From an uncultured Candidatus Actinomarina sp. (GTDB taxonomy: Bacteria; Actinomycetota; Acidimicrobiia; Actinomarinales; Actinomarinaceae), in the NCBI GenBank assembly GCA_902595195.1, contig CACJPC010000004.1, forward strand, positions 1-60,581: DNA of 60,581 bases, written 5' to 3'. Within the stretch, counting starts at the first letter, position 1. The number at the start of each line of letters is the position of its first letter. Shown here piece by piece: positions 33,415-41,134 of the stretch. Both the position numbers and the translations under genes were made by a program. The notes under the pieces are model-generated. The model saw only the letters and a program-made list of their open reading frames with translations, had not been told where the DNA came from and ran no database searches.

Positions 33415-34278
33415 TCACATGGAAAAAAGATTTTTTCCTTCAAATTTTTTTGTACCATTCACATAGCTAAAGTACTTTCTGCATTCACAAGATTGATACT
33501 CTATGTCAATAGGATAAAACTCTCTTTTAGCTTCAGGCCAATACTCTCTTTGAAGTTCTATCATTTTAAGGCCTACATCTTGGTGGCTATTTAAATTAAG
33601 AAAATTTTGGAGCCTATCTAAATATGGTTCTGCACCAATGCCAGTTGGAACATCAGTGGTAATTGGTATAACATCTTCTCTAAACCAGGCAATATCTATC
33701 AAAGCCATAAATATTGGGAAGTCATTATTCATCCTAAATTGCTTATTTACATTGTTTGTAGCAGTAATAGCATCTCTATTAGAATTTAAAACTATTTCAG
33801 CTAACTCTTCTTTTTTTTCGTAAAATTTGTATGTGGCTGCATCTATACGGCTATACAAATTATCATTCCAATAGGAATCTTCTACTGGGTATGCTGTGAA
33901 ATTCTCCCACTGCTCTAATCCAAGAAGTCTCTCTTTTAAAGCTTCTGGATTATCTAAATCATTTATCGTTAACTGATCAATAGTTAAATCTCTGTTGCAC
34001 CACCTACTAAAAAATAAAGCTTGGATTAATGAAGGTAAGTCATCTTTTGCTGGTTCAGCAAATTTAATAATGGATTTACTTACTTTGTCATCTTCTCTAA
34101 AAACATTTAGAAAACGACCTTTTTGTAAAATTGGATCATCGCTCCAAGGATATGCTTCTCCTGACTCTCTTTTTACACGTACAGCTTCACGTCTCTTACA
34201 GTAATCAAAAAAGCTTTGTACTGGGTCCTCTATTTCAAGACCATCTAATGAGTGTGCATATGGATTCTCTAAAACCAT
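33415..34278 (-). CDS. DNA-hypermodification-family protein (5-hmdU DNA kinase helical / alpha-glutamyl-putrescinyl-thymine pyrophosphorylase type)
   Basis: 287 aa. The segments DPILQKGRFLNVFREDDKVSKSI, ALFFSRWCNRDLTIDQL and TGIGAEPYLDRLQ have the pattern I associate with the helical, DNA-glycosylase-like domain shared by phage 5-hydroxymethyluracil DNA kinases and alpha-glutamyl/putrescinyl-thymine pyrophosphorylases (compare LQxxRFTNVYRELDRVT and GxGA). The C-terminus has a Cys pair in SCECRKYF. No P-loop kinase is fused. It lies 35 bases downstream of umuC on the same strand, so a role around damaged or modified bases is plausible. Assignment by motif memory only. Confidence 0.5.
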   Translation of the reverse strand: MVLENPYAHSLDGLEIEDPVQSFFDYCKRREAVRVKRESGEAYPWSDDPILQKGRFLNVFREDDKVSKSIIKFAEPAKDDLPSLIQALFFSRWCNRDLTIDQLTINDLDNPEALKERLLGLEQWENFTAYPVEDSYWNDNLYSRIDAATYKFYEKKEELAEIVLNSNRDAITATNNVNKQFRMNNDFPIFMALIDIAWFREDVIPITTDVPTGIGAEPYLDRLQNFLNLNSHQDVGLKMIELQREYWPEAKREFYPIDIEYQSCECRKYFSYVNGTKKFEGKNLFSM

Positions 34279-34312
34279 AACTTTAATTTAAACAGATTAC
34301 TTCATACTTTTC

Positions 34313-35578
34313 TTACTTCACAACTGGTATTTGAAGCATATTTGTTGTGTAAGCAGCAGACTTTCTTTCCGACTTCATTCTCCAGTCTTTTTTTATACCC
34401 TGTGCTCCCAGTGTCAATGTGCTTGATCCATACCTGCTGTTAACGCCATCCAGTACCTCCATTACACGGTCTGATTGATCGTAGTTCTCATATTCATAAA
34501 AACTATACTGTTCGTTCTCTGCGTCGGTGATGTCTAGCAGCATTACACCAATTTTCTGGTATTCATATCCGTACACAAAGAGTTTTCGTGTTAGATGTTT
34601 TGCTTCTTTGACTATCTTTGACGTATTGCTTGTTGGTATTGAAAAAAATGTGCTCATACCGTTGCTGTATCTTTTCTCTGGATCGACAAATGGACTAGTT
34701 CTTAAAAATACATACAAGCCTTGTGCTCTAGAACCCTGTACTCTTAACTTCTCACATGCTCTAGCAACATAGTTAGAAACAGCTTCCTCTAACTCACTTA
34801 CTAGCATTACTTTTCTACCAAATGACTTAGAGGATATGATGTTTTTCTTATTCTTCACCTCTTCTATGCCAATACAGGAAATCCCATTCAGCTCATGATG
34901 TATCCTCTCCCCTACAATGCTTATCGTTTTTCTGACATGACGAGCATTTGCCTGTGTTAAATCGTAAGCAGTATCTACTCCAATTTTTCGAAGCCTTCTT
35001 CCCCATCTTGTCGAGATTCCCCATATCTCTTCAAGTGGTAGATCTTTTAAAATCTCGTCTCTTACGCTCTGATCTCGTATATCGAAGATATTAGATGTTG
35101 TGTATTTTTTAGCTTGTCTGTTTGCTACTTTTGCCAATGTCTTTGTTGGGCCTATACCTATAGAAACTGGAATCCCTGTCCACTGTTTGATTAATCTTCG
35201 TATTTCTTGAGCCGTCTCTTCTAAATCACAGTAGTAAAAGCTACTGATATCGAGAAACGCTTCATCAATAGAGTAAATCTCTATATCGCTGGCAAGAGAT
35301 TTCAGTGAAGTCATCACTCTGGCCGACATATCACCATAAAAAGTGTAGTTTGATGAAAATACATGAACTTTGTTTCTATTGATAAGTTGTTTGTATTTAA
35401 AGTACGGGGCTCCCATCGGTATGCCTAAAGCTTTTGCTTCGTTTGATCTAGCAACAACACATCCATCATTGTTAGACAAAACAACAATGGGCTTTCCTTC
35501 TAGCTTTGGGTTGAATACTCTCTCACAAGACGCATAAAAGTTATTACAGTCCACTAGGGCAAAAATTTTATTATTCAC
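34313..35578 (-). CDS. umuC: Y-family DNA polymerase UmuC (Pol V-type)
   Basis: 421 aa, full UmuC length. [21 protein letters not shown] with the first catalytic Asp, [18 protein letters not shown], and the palm motif [10 protein letters not shown]; the HhH region [20 protein letters not shown] and the C-terminal DUF4113-like segment ([23 protein letters not shown]) are present. Performs translesion synthesis with activated UmuD. Unusually it is divergent from umuD rather than downstream. GGAG-like element AAAGGAG precedes the ATG. The hypermodification-family gene follows. Confidence 0.95.
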   Translation of the reverse strand: MNNKIFALVDCNNFYASCERVFNPKLEGKPIVVLSNNDGCVVARSNEAKALGIPMGAPYFKYKQLINRNKVHVFSSNYTFYGDMSARVMTSLKSLASDIEIYSIDEAFLDISSFYYCDLEETAQEIRRLIKQWTGIPVSIGIGPTKTLAKVANRQAKKYTTSNIFDIRDQSVRDEILKDLPLEEIWGISTRWGRRLRKIGVDTAYDLTQANARHVRKTISIVGERIHHELNGISCIGIEEVKNKKNIISSKSFGRKVMLVSELEEAVSNYVARACEKLRVQGSRAQGLYVFLRTSPFVDPEKRYSNGMSTFFSIPTSNTSKIVKEAKHLTRKLFVYGYEYQKIGVMLLDITDAENEQYSFYEYENYDQSDRVMEVLDGVNSRYGSSTLTLGAQGIKKDWRMKSERKSAAYTTNMLQIPVVK

Positions 35579-35592
35579 TTACTTACTCCTTT

Positions 35593-35610
35593 GAATACTG
35601 TACACTATTC
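35593..35610. promoter_or_regulatory. 18-bp dyad between divergent umuC and umuD
   Basis: GAATACTGTACACTATTC is a near-perfect palindrome (16 of 18 positions) at the centre of the 55-nt gap. It does not match the CGAAC-N4-GTTCG LexA box seen at lexA and recA; its core recalls the TACTGTAC... type found in other SOS operators. It overlaps the expected promoters of both genes. Confidence 0.6.
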
Positions 35611-35633
35611 TAAGAAAAAAGAAAGACATTTTT

Positions 35634-36149
35634 ATGCCACGAGGTGGAGCAAGAAAAGGAGCCGGTAGACCAAAAGGTCAAGGCAAGTATGGAGAGCAGA
35701 CAAAAGCTGTCCGTATTCCTGTAAGTAAGGTTAAGTATATCTCTGAGGTCATCAACAAAGGGCTGTATGAAGTACCAATGTATAGTAATAAAGTTGCAGC
35801 TGGATTCCCATCCCCTGCAGACGACTATTTAGAAGACAAAATAGATTTAAACCAATATTTAGTCAAGCATCCTGCATCAACATTTTTAGTAAGAGCTTCT
35901 GGAGAATCAATGATCAATGCTGGAATATTTCCTGACGATATCTTAGTTGTAGATAGAAGCTTAAAAGCTGAAGATGGAAAAGTAGTTATTGCTGTTGTAG
36001 ATAATGAACTTACAGTGAAAAGATATCGTAAAAAAGGTAAAAGAATCATTTTAGAACCAGAAAATGAAGCGTTTGATCCAATTATCATTGCAGATGAAAG
36101 TGAAGCATTTGTTTGGGGTGTTGTAACAAACGTCATTCATAATCTGTAA
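35634..36149 (+). CDS. umuD: UmuD-like S24 protease, translesion polymerase subunit
   Basis: 171 aa. The N-terminus RGGARKGAGRPKG is a short basic/AT-hook-like arm often seen in UmuD relatives and is not a LexA winged helix. Autocleavage at Ala-Gly in VAAGFPSPADDY, catalytic Ser in ASGESM and Lys in LTVKRY. RecA-induced self-cleavage should yield UmuD' for UmuC. The divergent arrangement with umuC and the extra arm raise the possibility that it binds the dyad between them. Confidence 0.92.
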   Translation: MPRGGARKGAGRPKGQGKYGEQTKAVRIPVSKVKYISEVINKGLYEVPMYSNKVAAGFPSPADDYLEDKIDLNQYLVKHPASTFLVRASGESMINAGIFPDDILVVDRSLKAEDGKVVIAVVDNELTVKRYRKKGKRIILEPENEAFDPIIIADESEAFVWGVVTNVIHNL

Positions 36150-36152
36150 AAT
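36147..36152 (+). promoter_or_regulatory. -10 box for a leaderless start of the dehalogenase gene
   Basis: TAAAAT overlaps the umuD stop and lies exactly 6 nt before the ATG at 36159, so the dehalogenase can be transcribed independently of umuD. Confidence 0.4.
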
Positions 36153-36158
36153 AAAAGT

Positions 36159-37058
36159 ATGGTAAATATACTACAAAACAGTCCTTCAGATTTTGAAGAC
36201 ATTAAAGAATGGGATTATAAAGAATATTTCTACACATTAAATACTGAGTACGGAGATTTAAGAATTCATTATATAGATGAGGGATCAGAAAATGATAAAA
36301 CAGTACTATTACTTCATGGAGAACCTGACTGGGGTTATATCTATAGAAAATTTATTGATCCTTTAGTTGAGAATAATTTAAGGGTTATTGTTCCAGATCT
36401 TCCTGGTTTTGGTAAGTCAGACAAACTATCTGAAAGAACGGCTTACACATATGAAAAATATGTAGCGTGGATGAATGCTTGGCTACGGGATTTAAATCTA
36501 AACAACATAACTCTGTTTGGACAAGACTGGGGTGGATTAATCGGCTTAAGACTTGTTGTAGAAAACCAAGATAAATTTGATAGTGTAGTTTTAAGTAATA
36601 CTGGACTACCAACAGGTGATGTACCACCGGGTGAAGCATTTGAAAGCTGGAAAAGTTACTCCCAGACAGTAGAAAATTTCCATGCTGGAGGAATTGTAAA
36701 AGGTGGTACCGTCAACGGTCTAGAGCAATATGTAATCGATGCTTATAACGCACCGTTTCCAGATGAGTCATATAAAGAAGCTGCAAGACAGTTTCCAATG
36801 TTAGTACCTGTTACACCAGATGATCCAAGTTCAGAAATTAACAGAAACGCATGGAAAGAATTAAAAAAATGGGACAAACCTTTTTTATGTGTTTTTAGTG
36901 AACAAGATCATGTATTCAAAGGTGTTGATAAAGCATTTACTAAAAATGTTCCCGGTTGTGAAAATCAACCGCACAAGACTATTCAAGGTGGACATTTTGT
37001 CCAAGAAGATAACCCAGAAGACTGTATTGAAGCAATATTAACTGTTGCTAAGAACTAA
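36159..37058 (+). CDS. dhmA: Haloalkane dehalogenase-like alpha/beta hydrolase
   Basis: 299 aa. LLLHGEPDWGYIYRKF carries the oxyanion/halide region, the nucleophile is Asp in FGQDWGGLIGLR, the acid is in VFSEQDHVF and the histidine in GGHFVQEDNPE. An aspartate nucleophile with HGEP fits haloalkane dehalogenase subfamily I, which releases halide from alkyl halides. Epoxide hydrolases also use Asp, so the substrate class needs testing. It overlaps the methyltransferase gene at its 3' end by 11 bases. Confidence 0.85.
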   Translation: MVNILQNSPSDFEDIKEWDYKEYFYTLNTEYGDLRIHYIDEGSENDKTVLLLHGEPDWGYIYRKFIDPLVENNLRVIVPDLPGFGKSDKLSERTAYTYEKYVAWMNAWLRDLNLNNITLFGQDWGGLIGLRLVVENQDKFDSVVLSNTGLPTGDVPPGEAFESWKSYSQTVENFHAGGIVKGGTVNGLEQYVIDAYNAPFPDESYKEAARQFPMLVPVTPDDPSSEINRNAWKELKKWDKPFLCVFSEQDHVFKGVDKAFTKNVPGCENQPHKTIQGGHFVQEDNPEDCIEAILTVAKN

Positions 37059-37746
37059 TCTTTGCCTTGCCCCAGTAGTTGTAACCAAGAAATTTTTGAG
37101 TTCCAGGAAGATATATATTATTTAAATCAAGAAATTGAAAACCACTATCTGAAATTAATTGTTCAATATTTCTGTTAGTGTGGCAACCGCCAGCTATTTT
37201 AGGATAAAAGAAGTCAGTTATATTTTGTATAAATGAAACTCTTTTGTTGGGCGATAATCCATGTTCACTAAATATAAATACACCGTCATCCTTTAAAACT
37301 CTTTTAATTTCATGCAGAGTTTTTTGCGGTTCTGGAATAGAACATAATGCATAAGTACTTACTACAGTATCAATAGAATCACTTTCTACTGATAAACTAC
37401 TTGCAGATTCAATTAAGAATTCAACATTTAAGTTATTCTTCTTTGCTCGTTTTTGAGCAATTTGATTTAGTTCTTCTGACGGATCAATGCCTAAAATACT
37501 TGTTACTTTTTGATTATCATAATGTTTTAGATTTGATCCAGGTCCTATTCCTATCTCTAAGACTTTACCGCTTGCTTCAGGAATAACCTTTTTTCTTTGG
37601 TAGTCTATCGGCCTTGAATTGCATGTTAAGTTGAGAACATAAGGCAGTATCTTTTTCTCATAGAATGATTTACTTATTAATCGAATAAGAGGAAATACAA
37701 TAAATAAAGAAATATTTGAAATCAATAAGTAGATATATTTCTTCAC
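37048..37746 (-). CDS. Class I SAM-dependent methyltransferase with N-terminal membrane helix
   Basis: 232 aa. One hydrophobic helix at the N-terminus (YIYLLISNISLFIVFPLIRLI), then a Rossmann methyltransferase domain: motif I VLEIGIGPGSNLKHY, acidic ILGIDPSEE, VVSTYALCSIPEPQKTLHEIKRVLKDDG. The combination resembles METTL7/thiol-methyltransferase-like and phospholipid/quinone methyltransferase groups (UbiE relatives). Substrate unknown, likely lipophilic. It is four bases downstream of the flavin-reductase gene and part of the LLM-flavin-reductase transcript. Confidence 0.8.
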   Translation of the reverse strand: MKKYIYLLISNISLFIVFPLIRLISKSFYEKKILPYVLNLTCNSRPIDYQRKKVIPEASGKVLEIGIGPGSNLKHYDNQKVTSILGIDPSEELNQIAQKRAKKNNLNVEFLIESASSLSVESDSIDTVVSTYALCSIPEPQKTLHEIKRVLKDDGVFIFSEHGLSPNKRVSFIQNITDFFYPKIAGGCHTNRNIEQLISDSGFQFLDLNNIYLPGTQKFLGYNYWGKAKISS

Positions 37747-37750
37747 CTAC

Positions 37751-38260
37751 TTATTCGTGCCCTCCTCGGGGAACTCCCCCGTACTTCATGCGTGTATCCC
37801 CCATGTACGCTACTCTTTCTTCAGGTGTTAATGTTTTACAATTAATGATTTCACCAACAAACAAAGTATGGGTGCCAAAATCTATTTTTTGTTCGGTTTT
37901 AAGTTCTAACCAAACAGTTGCATTATCAAATATTGGAACTGAATTTTCAGTTAAAGTGACTGGCTCTTTATTTAAATAGCCTTCTGAATATTCTGCAGGC
38001 TTAGAAAATTTAACAAAAACTTTTGTGTACTCAGGTGAAAACATGTTGATAGTAAAAAAATCACTTTGATTCATTAAATTAAAAGTAACACTTTTATTAT
38101 CTATACCTACACCGATCAATGGTGGGTCCATACTAACTTGGGTTATCCAACTTGCAGTCATACCATTGAACTCTCCATTAGCGTGACTTCCAATTATGCC
38201 TAGTGGACTAGGAATCTTCCAAGTTGCTACATTAATACTTTCTGGTGTCAGATCATCCAT
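37751..38260 (-). CDS. Flavin reductase domain protein
   Basis: 169 aa, split-barrel flavin reductase-like family. PSPLGIIGSHANGEFNGMTASWITQVSMDPPLIGVG is the FMN-binding signature, and FFTINMFSPE and the MKYGGVPRGGHE tail support it. Such proteins supply reduced flavin or act as FMN oxidoreductases. TAAATG joins it to the LLM-class gene upstream, suggesting that the two work together as a two-component system. Confidence 0.85.
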   Translation of the reverse strand: MDDLTPESINVATWKIPSPLGIIGSHANGEFNGMTASWITQVSMDPPLIGVGIDNKSVTFNLMNQSDFFTINMFSPEYTKVFVKFSKPAEYSEGYLNKEPVTLTENSVPIFDNATVWLELKTEQKIDFGTHTLFVGEIINCKTLTPEERVAYMGDTRMKYGGVPRGGHE

Positions 38261-39301
38261 TTAAAAACAACTTTTAATAAATTTTATAGTTTCTATATCT
38301 AACGGGATTGCTATAGACAGTTCAGTAACGTTACAGTTCTTCCAGTCTTCAAGCTTTTCTTTTATTCGTTCTTTAGAACCAACAAGGGTTAAGTCATCAA
38401 GCAATTCATCAGGAAAAATTGATTCTGCTTCTGCTTTTTCACCTTTTAGATACAATTCCTGAATCTGTGTAGCGATTTCCTCATAGCCATATTCACACAT
38501 CAAATTAAAATAAAAGTTTTTATCTTTTGCTCCCATACCACCAACATACAGTGTGTAATTATTTCTAGCAGGTGCGAGATATGCATCCCTTTCTGATTCA
38601 TCACAAACTTTTGCAAATACTGGAGCTGATATTTGAAATTTTTCTTTTTTGTTTGCATCACCTGATTTTTCAAAACCTTTTTCTAAAAATTGATTAAAAA
38701 ATTTATCCCCAAGGGTTGGTGAATACATGAAAGGAAGCCACCCATCTGCAATCTCAGCTGTTAGTTCAATATTTTTTGGGCCAATAGCTGCAAGATATAT
38801 TGGAATGACGCTTCTTAAAGGTTGCTCAATCAGCTTTAATGGCTTTCCTAAACCAGAAGCATCATCTCCATTGTATGGTAAGTTGTAATACTCTCCTTCA
38901 AAAGATGTTTTACCTTCTCTTCGTAATATATCTCTAACTATTTGAACATATTCTCTTGTCTTCTTTAATGGTTTACCATAAGCGACACCATGCCAACCTT
39001 CAACAACTTGAGGACCTGAGACCCCAATCCCTAGTCTAAACCTGCCACCTGAGAGTTTATCTAAAGTAGCTGCTGTCATTGCAGTCATTGCAGGAGACCT
39101 ACCAGGAATTTGCATGATGCCAGAACCTAGGTTTATATTTTCTGTTAATGCAGCAAAATATGAAAGTGGGGTGACTGCATCATAACCATAAGCTTCAGCT
39201 GTCCAGATGCAAGATATCCCTATTTCATCTAATTCTTTAATTAAGGATTTTTCACTCGATATATGAGGTCCAAAATACCCAACATTTACACTTACTTCCA
39301 T
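38261..39301 (-). CDS. LLM-class F420-dependent oxidoreductase
   Basis: 346 aa, luciferase-like monooxygenase barrel. GISCIWTAEAYGYDAVTPLSYFAA, LGSGIMQIPGRSP and GRFRLGIGVSGPQVVEGWHGV are the motifs of the F420-dependent LLM class (TIGR03559-like). Uses F420H2 or FMNH2; substrate unknown. It has a flavin reductase and a methyltransferase downstream on the same mRNA, and the folate ligase gene 12 bases upstream. Confidence 0.85.
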   Translation of the reverse strand: MEVSVNVGYFGPHISSEKSLIKELDEIGISCIWTAEAYGYDAVTPLSYFAALTENINLGSGIMQIPGRSPAMTAMTAATLDKLSGGRFRLGIGVSGPQVVEGWHGVAYGKPLKKTREYVQIVRDILRREGKTSFEGEYYNLPYNGDDASGLGKPLKLIEQPLRSVIPIYLAAIGPKNIELTAEIADGWLPFMYSPTLGDKFFNQFLEKGFEKSGDANKKEKFQISAPVFAKVCDESERDAYLAPARNNYTLYVGGMGAKDKNFYFNLMCEYGYEEIATQIQELYLKGEKAEAESIFPDELLDDLTLVGSKERIKEKLEDWKNCNVTELSIAIPLDIETIKFIKSCF

Positions 39302-39313
39302 ATTTATAGGATA

Positions 39314-39826
39314 CTATAAATCTACTTCAATAAATTCATCATGAGTTATCAAAATGTGCATTTTGATATCATGACTTTCAGATGGAATTTCATTTACTAA
39401 ATGATCTTTATCTGTAATACCAATAAATGTTGCATTTAAATGTCGAGATAAAAGCTGATCATATATACCCCTACCCCTGCCAAGCCTAGTACCTTTTTTA
39501 TCAAAACCTATTCCAGGAACTAGAAAAATATCTACTTTATCAATTATTTTTAAATTAATAGGCTGAAAAACATTAAAGATGTTTTTCTCGAGTGGGCCCT
39601 CATAAATGCATATTTGCATTTCCCCTTCTTGATGGCATGTAGTTGCTAAAACTGACTGACCCTTCAGATGCATATTTATGTTGAGCTCATTTTCAAGAGG
39701 AATATAAGTACAGACAAACTTATCTTTGATTACATTTTGTAGGTTATCAATAACCATCTGAGAATAATCAGCATTGACCATTGAAATTTTTTTTAGTTTC
39801 GTTCTTAATTCAATTTTTTCTAACAT
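39314..39826 (-). CDS. 5-formyltetrahydrofolate cyclo-ligase
   Basis: 170 aa, somewhat short for the family (about 190). GIGFDKKGTRLGRGRGIYDQLL is the diagnostic C-terminal motif, and YIPLENELN the substrate region; the N-terminal RxxxxxxR motif is reduced (ELRTKLKK). Converts 5-formyl-THF to 5,10-methenyl-THF with ATP. First gene of the minus-strand unit with the LLM protein, divergent from plsC. Confidence 0.85.
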   Translation of the reverse strand: MLEKIELRTKLKKISMVNADYSQMVIDNLQNVIKDKFVCTYIPLENELNINMHLKGQSVLATTCHQEGEMQICIYEGPLEKNIFNVFQPINLKIIDKVDIFLVPGIGFDKKGTRLGRGRGIYDQLLSRHLNATFIGITDKDHLVNEIPSESHDIKMHILITHDEFIEVDL

Positions 39827-39864
39827 AATTTATTATCTAGATAGTTCTACATTACACTTACAAC

Positions 39865-40596
39865 ATGTTGAAGAACAAATTACTTACATGGTTCAATTTA
39901 TTAATCATGGGTATTTACACAATTCCGGTTGCCTACTCAATTTGGTTTGTAGGTCTTTTTAATAAATTTACAAAAGCTAAATACTATATAGCTCAAAGCT
40001 GGACGATTCCTTGGATGTGGGCTGCAAGATCGAAAGTAACATTGATTAAAAATTACGACTATAAAAAAAATCAACCATATGTCGTGATATCAAATCACTT
40101 ATCTAATTTAGATCCAATGATGCAATTTAGATATCTTAAAATAAAGTGGGTGTTTATGGCTAAAAAAGAAGTGTACAAACTCCCCTTCTTTAGGACAGCA
40201 GCAAAATCATTTAATTTTATTAAGGTTGACAGATCAGACAAAAATGATCGTAAAAGCATAAATGAACAAGCAAAAGTGCTATTTAAAAATGGTTGGTCTC
40301 TGATGGTTTATCCGCAAGGCACTAGAGCTAAAGCAGATAATTTTTTACCATTTAAAAGTGGTGCATTCCATATAGCTCTAGATAACAATATACCAATACT
40401 CCCAGTTGTAATTGCAGGAACAGGCGACATATGGCCAAGAGGTAGTAAGTTCATGAAAAGCGGTAAAGCTATCATCAATACTTTAGAACCAATTGATGTT
40501 TCACAATATTCAAAAGAATCAATTGATCAACTAGTATTAGATACTCAAGAGAGAATGTCAAAAGTATATAAAGAATTAACTGCTTCGATAAAATAA
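39865..40596 (+). CDS. plsC: 1-acyl-sn-glycerol-3-phosphate acyltransferase (PlsC family)
   Basis: 243 aa. N-terminal membrane helix (LLIMGIYTIPVAYSIWFVGLF), then block I NHLSNLDPM (HxxxxD catalytic motif), block II-like FIKVDRSD and block III YPQGTRAK (the usual EGTR with Gln for Glu). Forms phosphatidic acid from lysophosphatidate. CdsA at 54 kb would use its product. The start ATG codes MLKNK; the preceding 38 bases contain the divergent promoter with the folate ligase gene. Confidence 0.9.
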   Translation: MLKNKLLTWFNLLIMGIYTIPVAYSIWFVGLFNKFTKAKYYIAQSWTIPWMWAARSKVTLIKNYDYKKNQPYVVISNHLSNLDPMMQFRYLKIKWVFMAKKEVYKLPFFRTAAKSFNFIKVDRSDKNDRKSINEQAKVLFKNGWSLMVYPQGTRAKADNFLPFKSGAFHIALDNNIPILPVVIAGTGDIWPRGSKFMKSGKAIINTLEPIDVSQYSKESIDQLVLDTQERMSKVYKELTASIK

Positions 40597-40605
40597 TTAA
40601 AAACT

Positions 40606-40611
40606 TACAAT
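40606..40611 (+). promoter_or_regulatory. -10 box for a leaderless start of the UPF0316 gene
   Basis: TACAAT followed by AAAATT and the ATG at 40618, the same 6-nt spacing as at several other genes. Confidence 0.45.
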
Positions 40612-40617
40612 AAAATT

Positions 40618-41133
40618 ATGAACATTATCATTGCTGCATTATCAATATTTTTACTTAGATTATTAGATCAAACACTGGGAACTCTTAGGTTGCTGTATGT
40701 CAATAAAGGTAAGCCAGGTTTAGGTGCAATTCTAGGGTTTGTTGAATCAGCAATTTGGGTTGTTGCAATTTCAAGAGTTATTCAAGATCTAAATGATCCA
40801 CTTTTAATTTTTGGTTATGCACTAGGGTTTGCTGCAGGAACTATTGTTGGATCTTATATAGAATCATCAATAGCTATTGGTGATGTAGTCGTAAGAATAT
40901 TCACTTCCGAAACAGATGAAAGTGTGAAATTATCTAATGAATTAAGAGATGCTGGTTTTGGCGTAACAGTAATTAATGGAGAAGGAATGCAAGGTGAAGT
41001 TGCTATATTGTGGTGCGTTACACCTAGAAAAAAACTTAAAAAAGTTATTAATTTAGTTGAAAAAGTTTGCCCAGAAGCATACCTAACAACAGAACCTACA
41101 AGTCCGACAAAATTAACTGGAAATAGAAAGTAG
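40618..41133 (+). CDS. UPF0316 / DUF2179-DUF5698 membrane protein
   Basis: 171 aa. Three N-terminal membrane helices with RLLDQTLGTLRLLYVNKGK and GFVESAIWVVAISRVIQDL, then the soluble part (GFGVTVINGEGMQGEVAILWCVTPRKKLKKVINLV) similar to DUF2179. The UPF0316 family is widespread and uncharacterised. It converges on pnp with one base between the genes. The C-terminal Thr/Pro-rich tail is not conserved as far as I recall. Confidence 0.82.
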   Translation: MNIIIAALSIFLLRLLDQTLGTLRLLYVNKGKPGLGAILGFVESAIWVVAISRVIQDLNDPLLIFGYALGFAAGTIVGSYIESSIAIGDVVVRIFTSETDESVKLSNELRDAGFGVTVINGEGMQGEVAILWCVTPRKKLKKVINLVEKVCPEAYLTTEPTSPTKLTGNRK

Positions 41134-41134
41134 C

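Noticed and set aside
33638-34204. Plus-strand ORFs opposite the hypermodification-family gene
   Set aside because: Short reverse-frame shadows without start context or domains.
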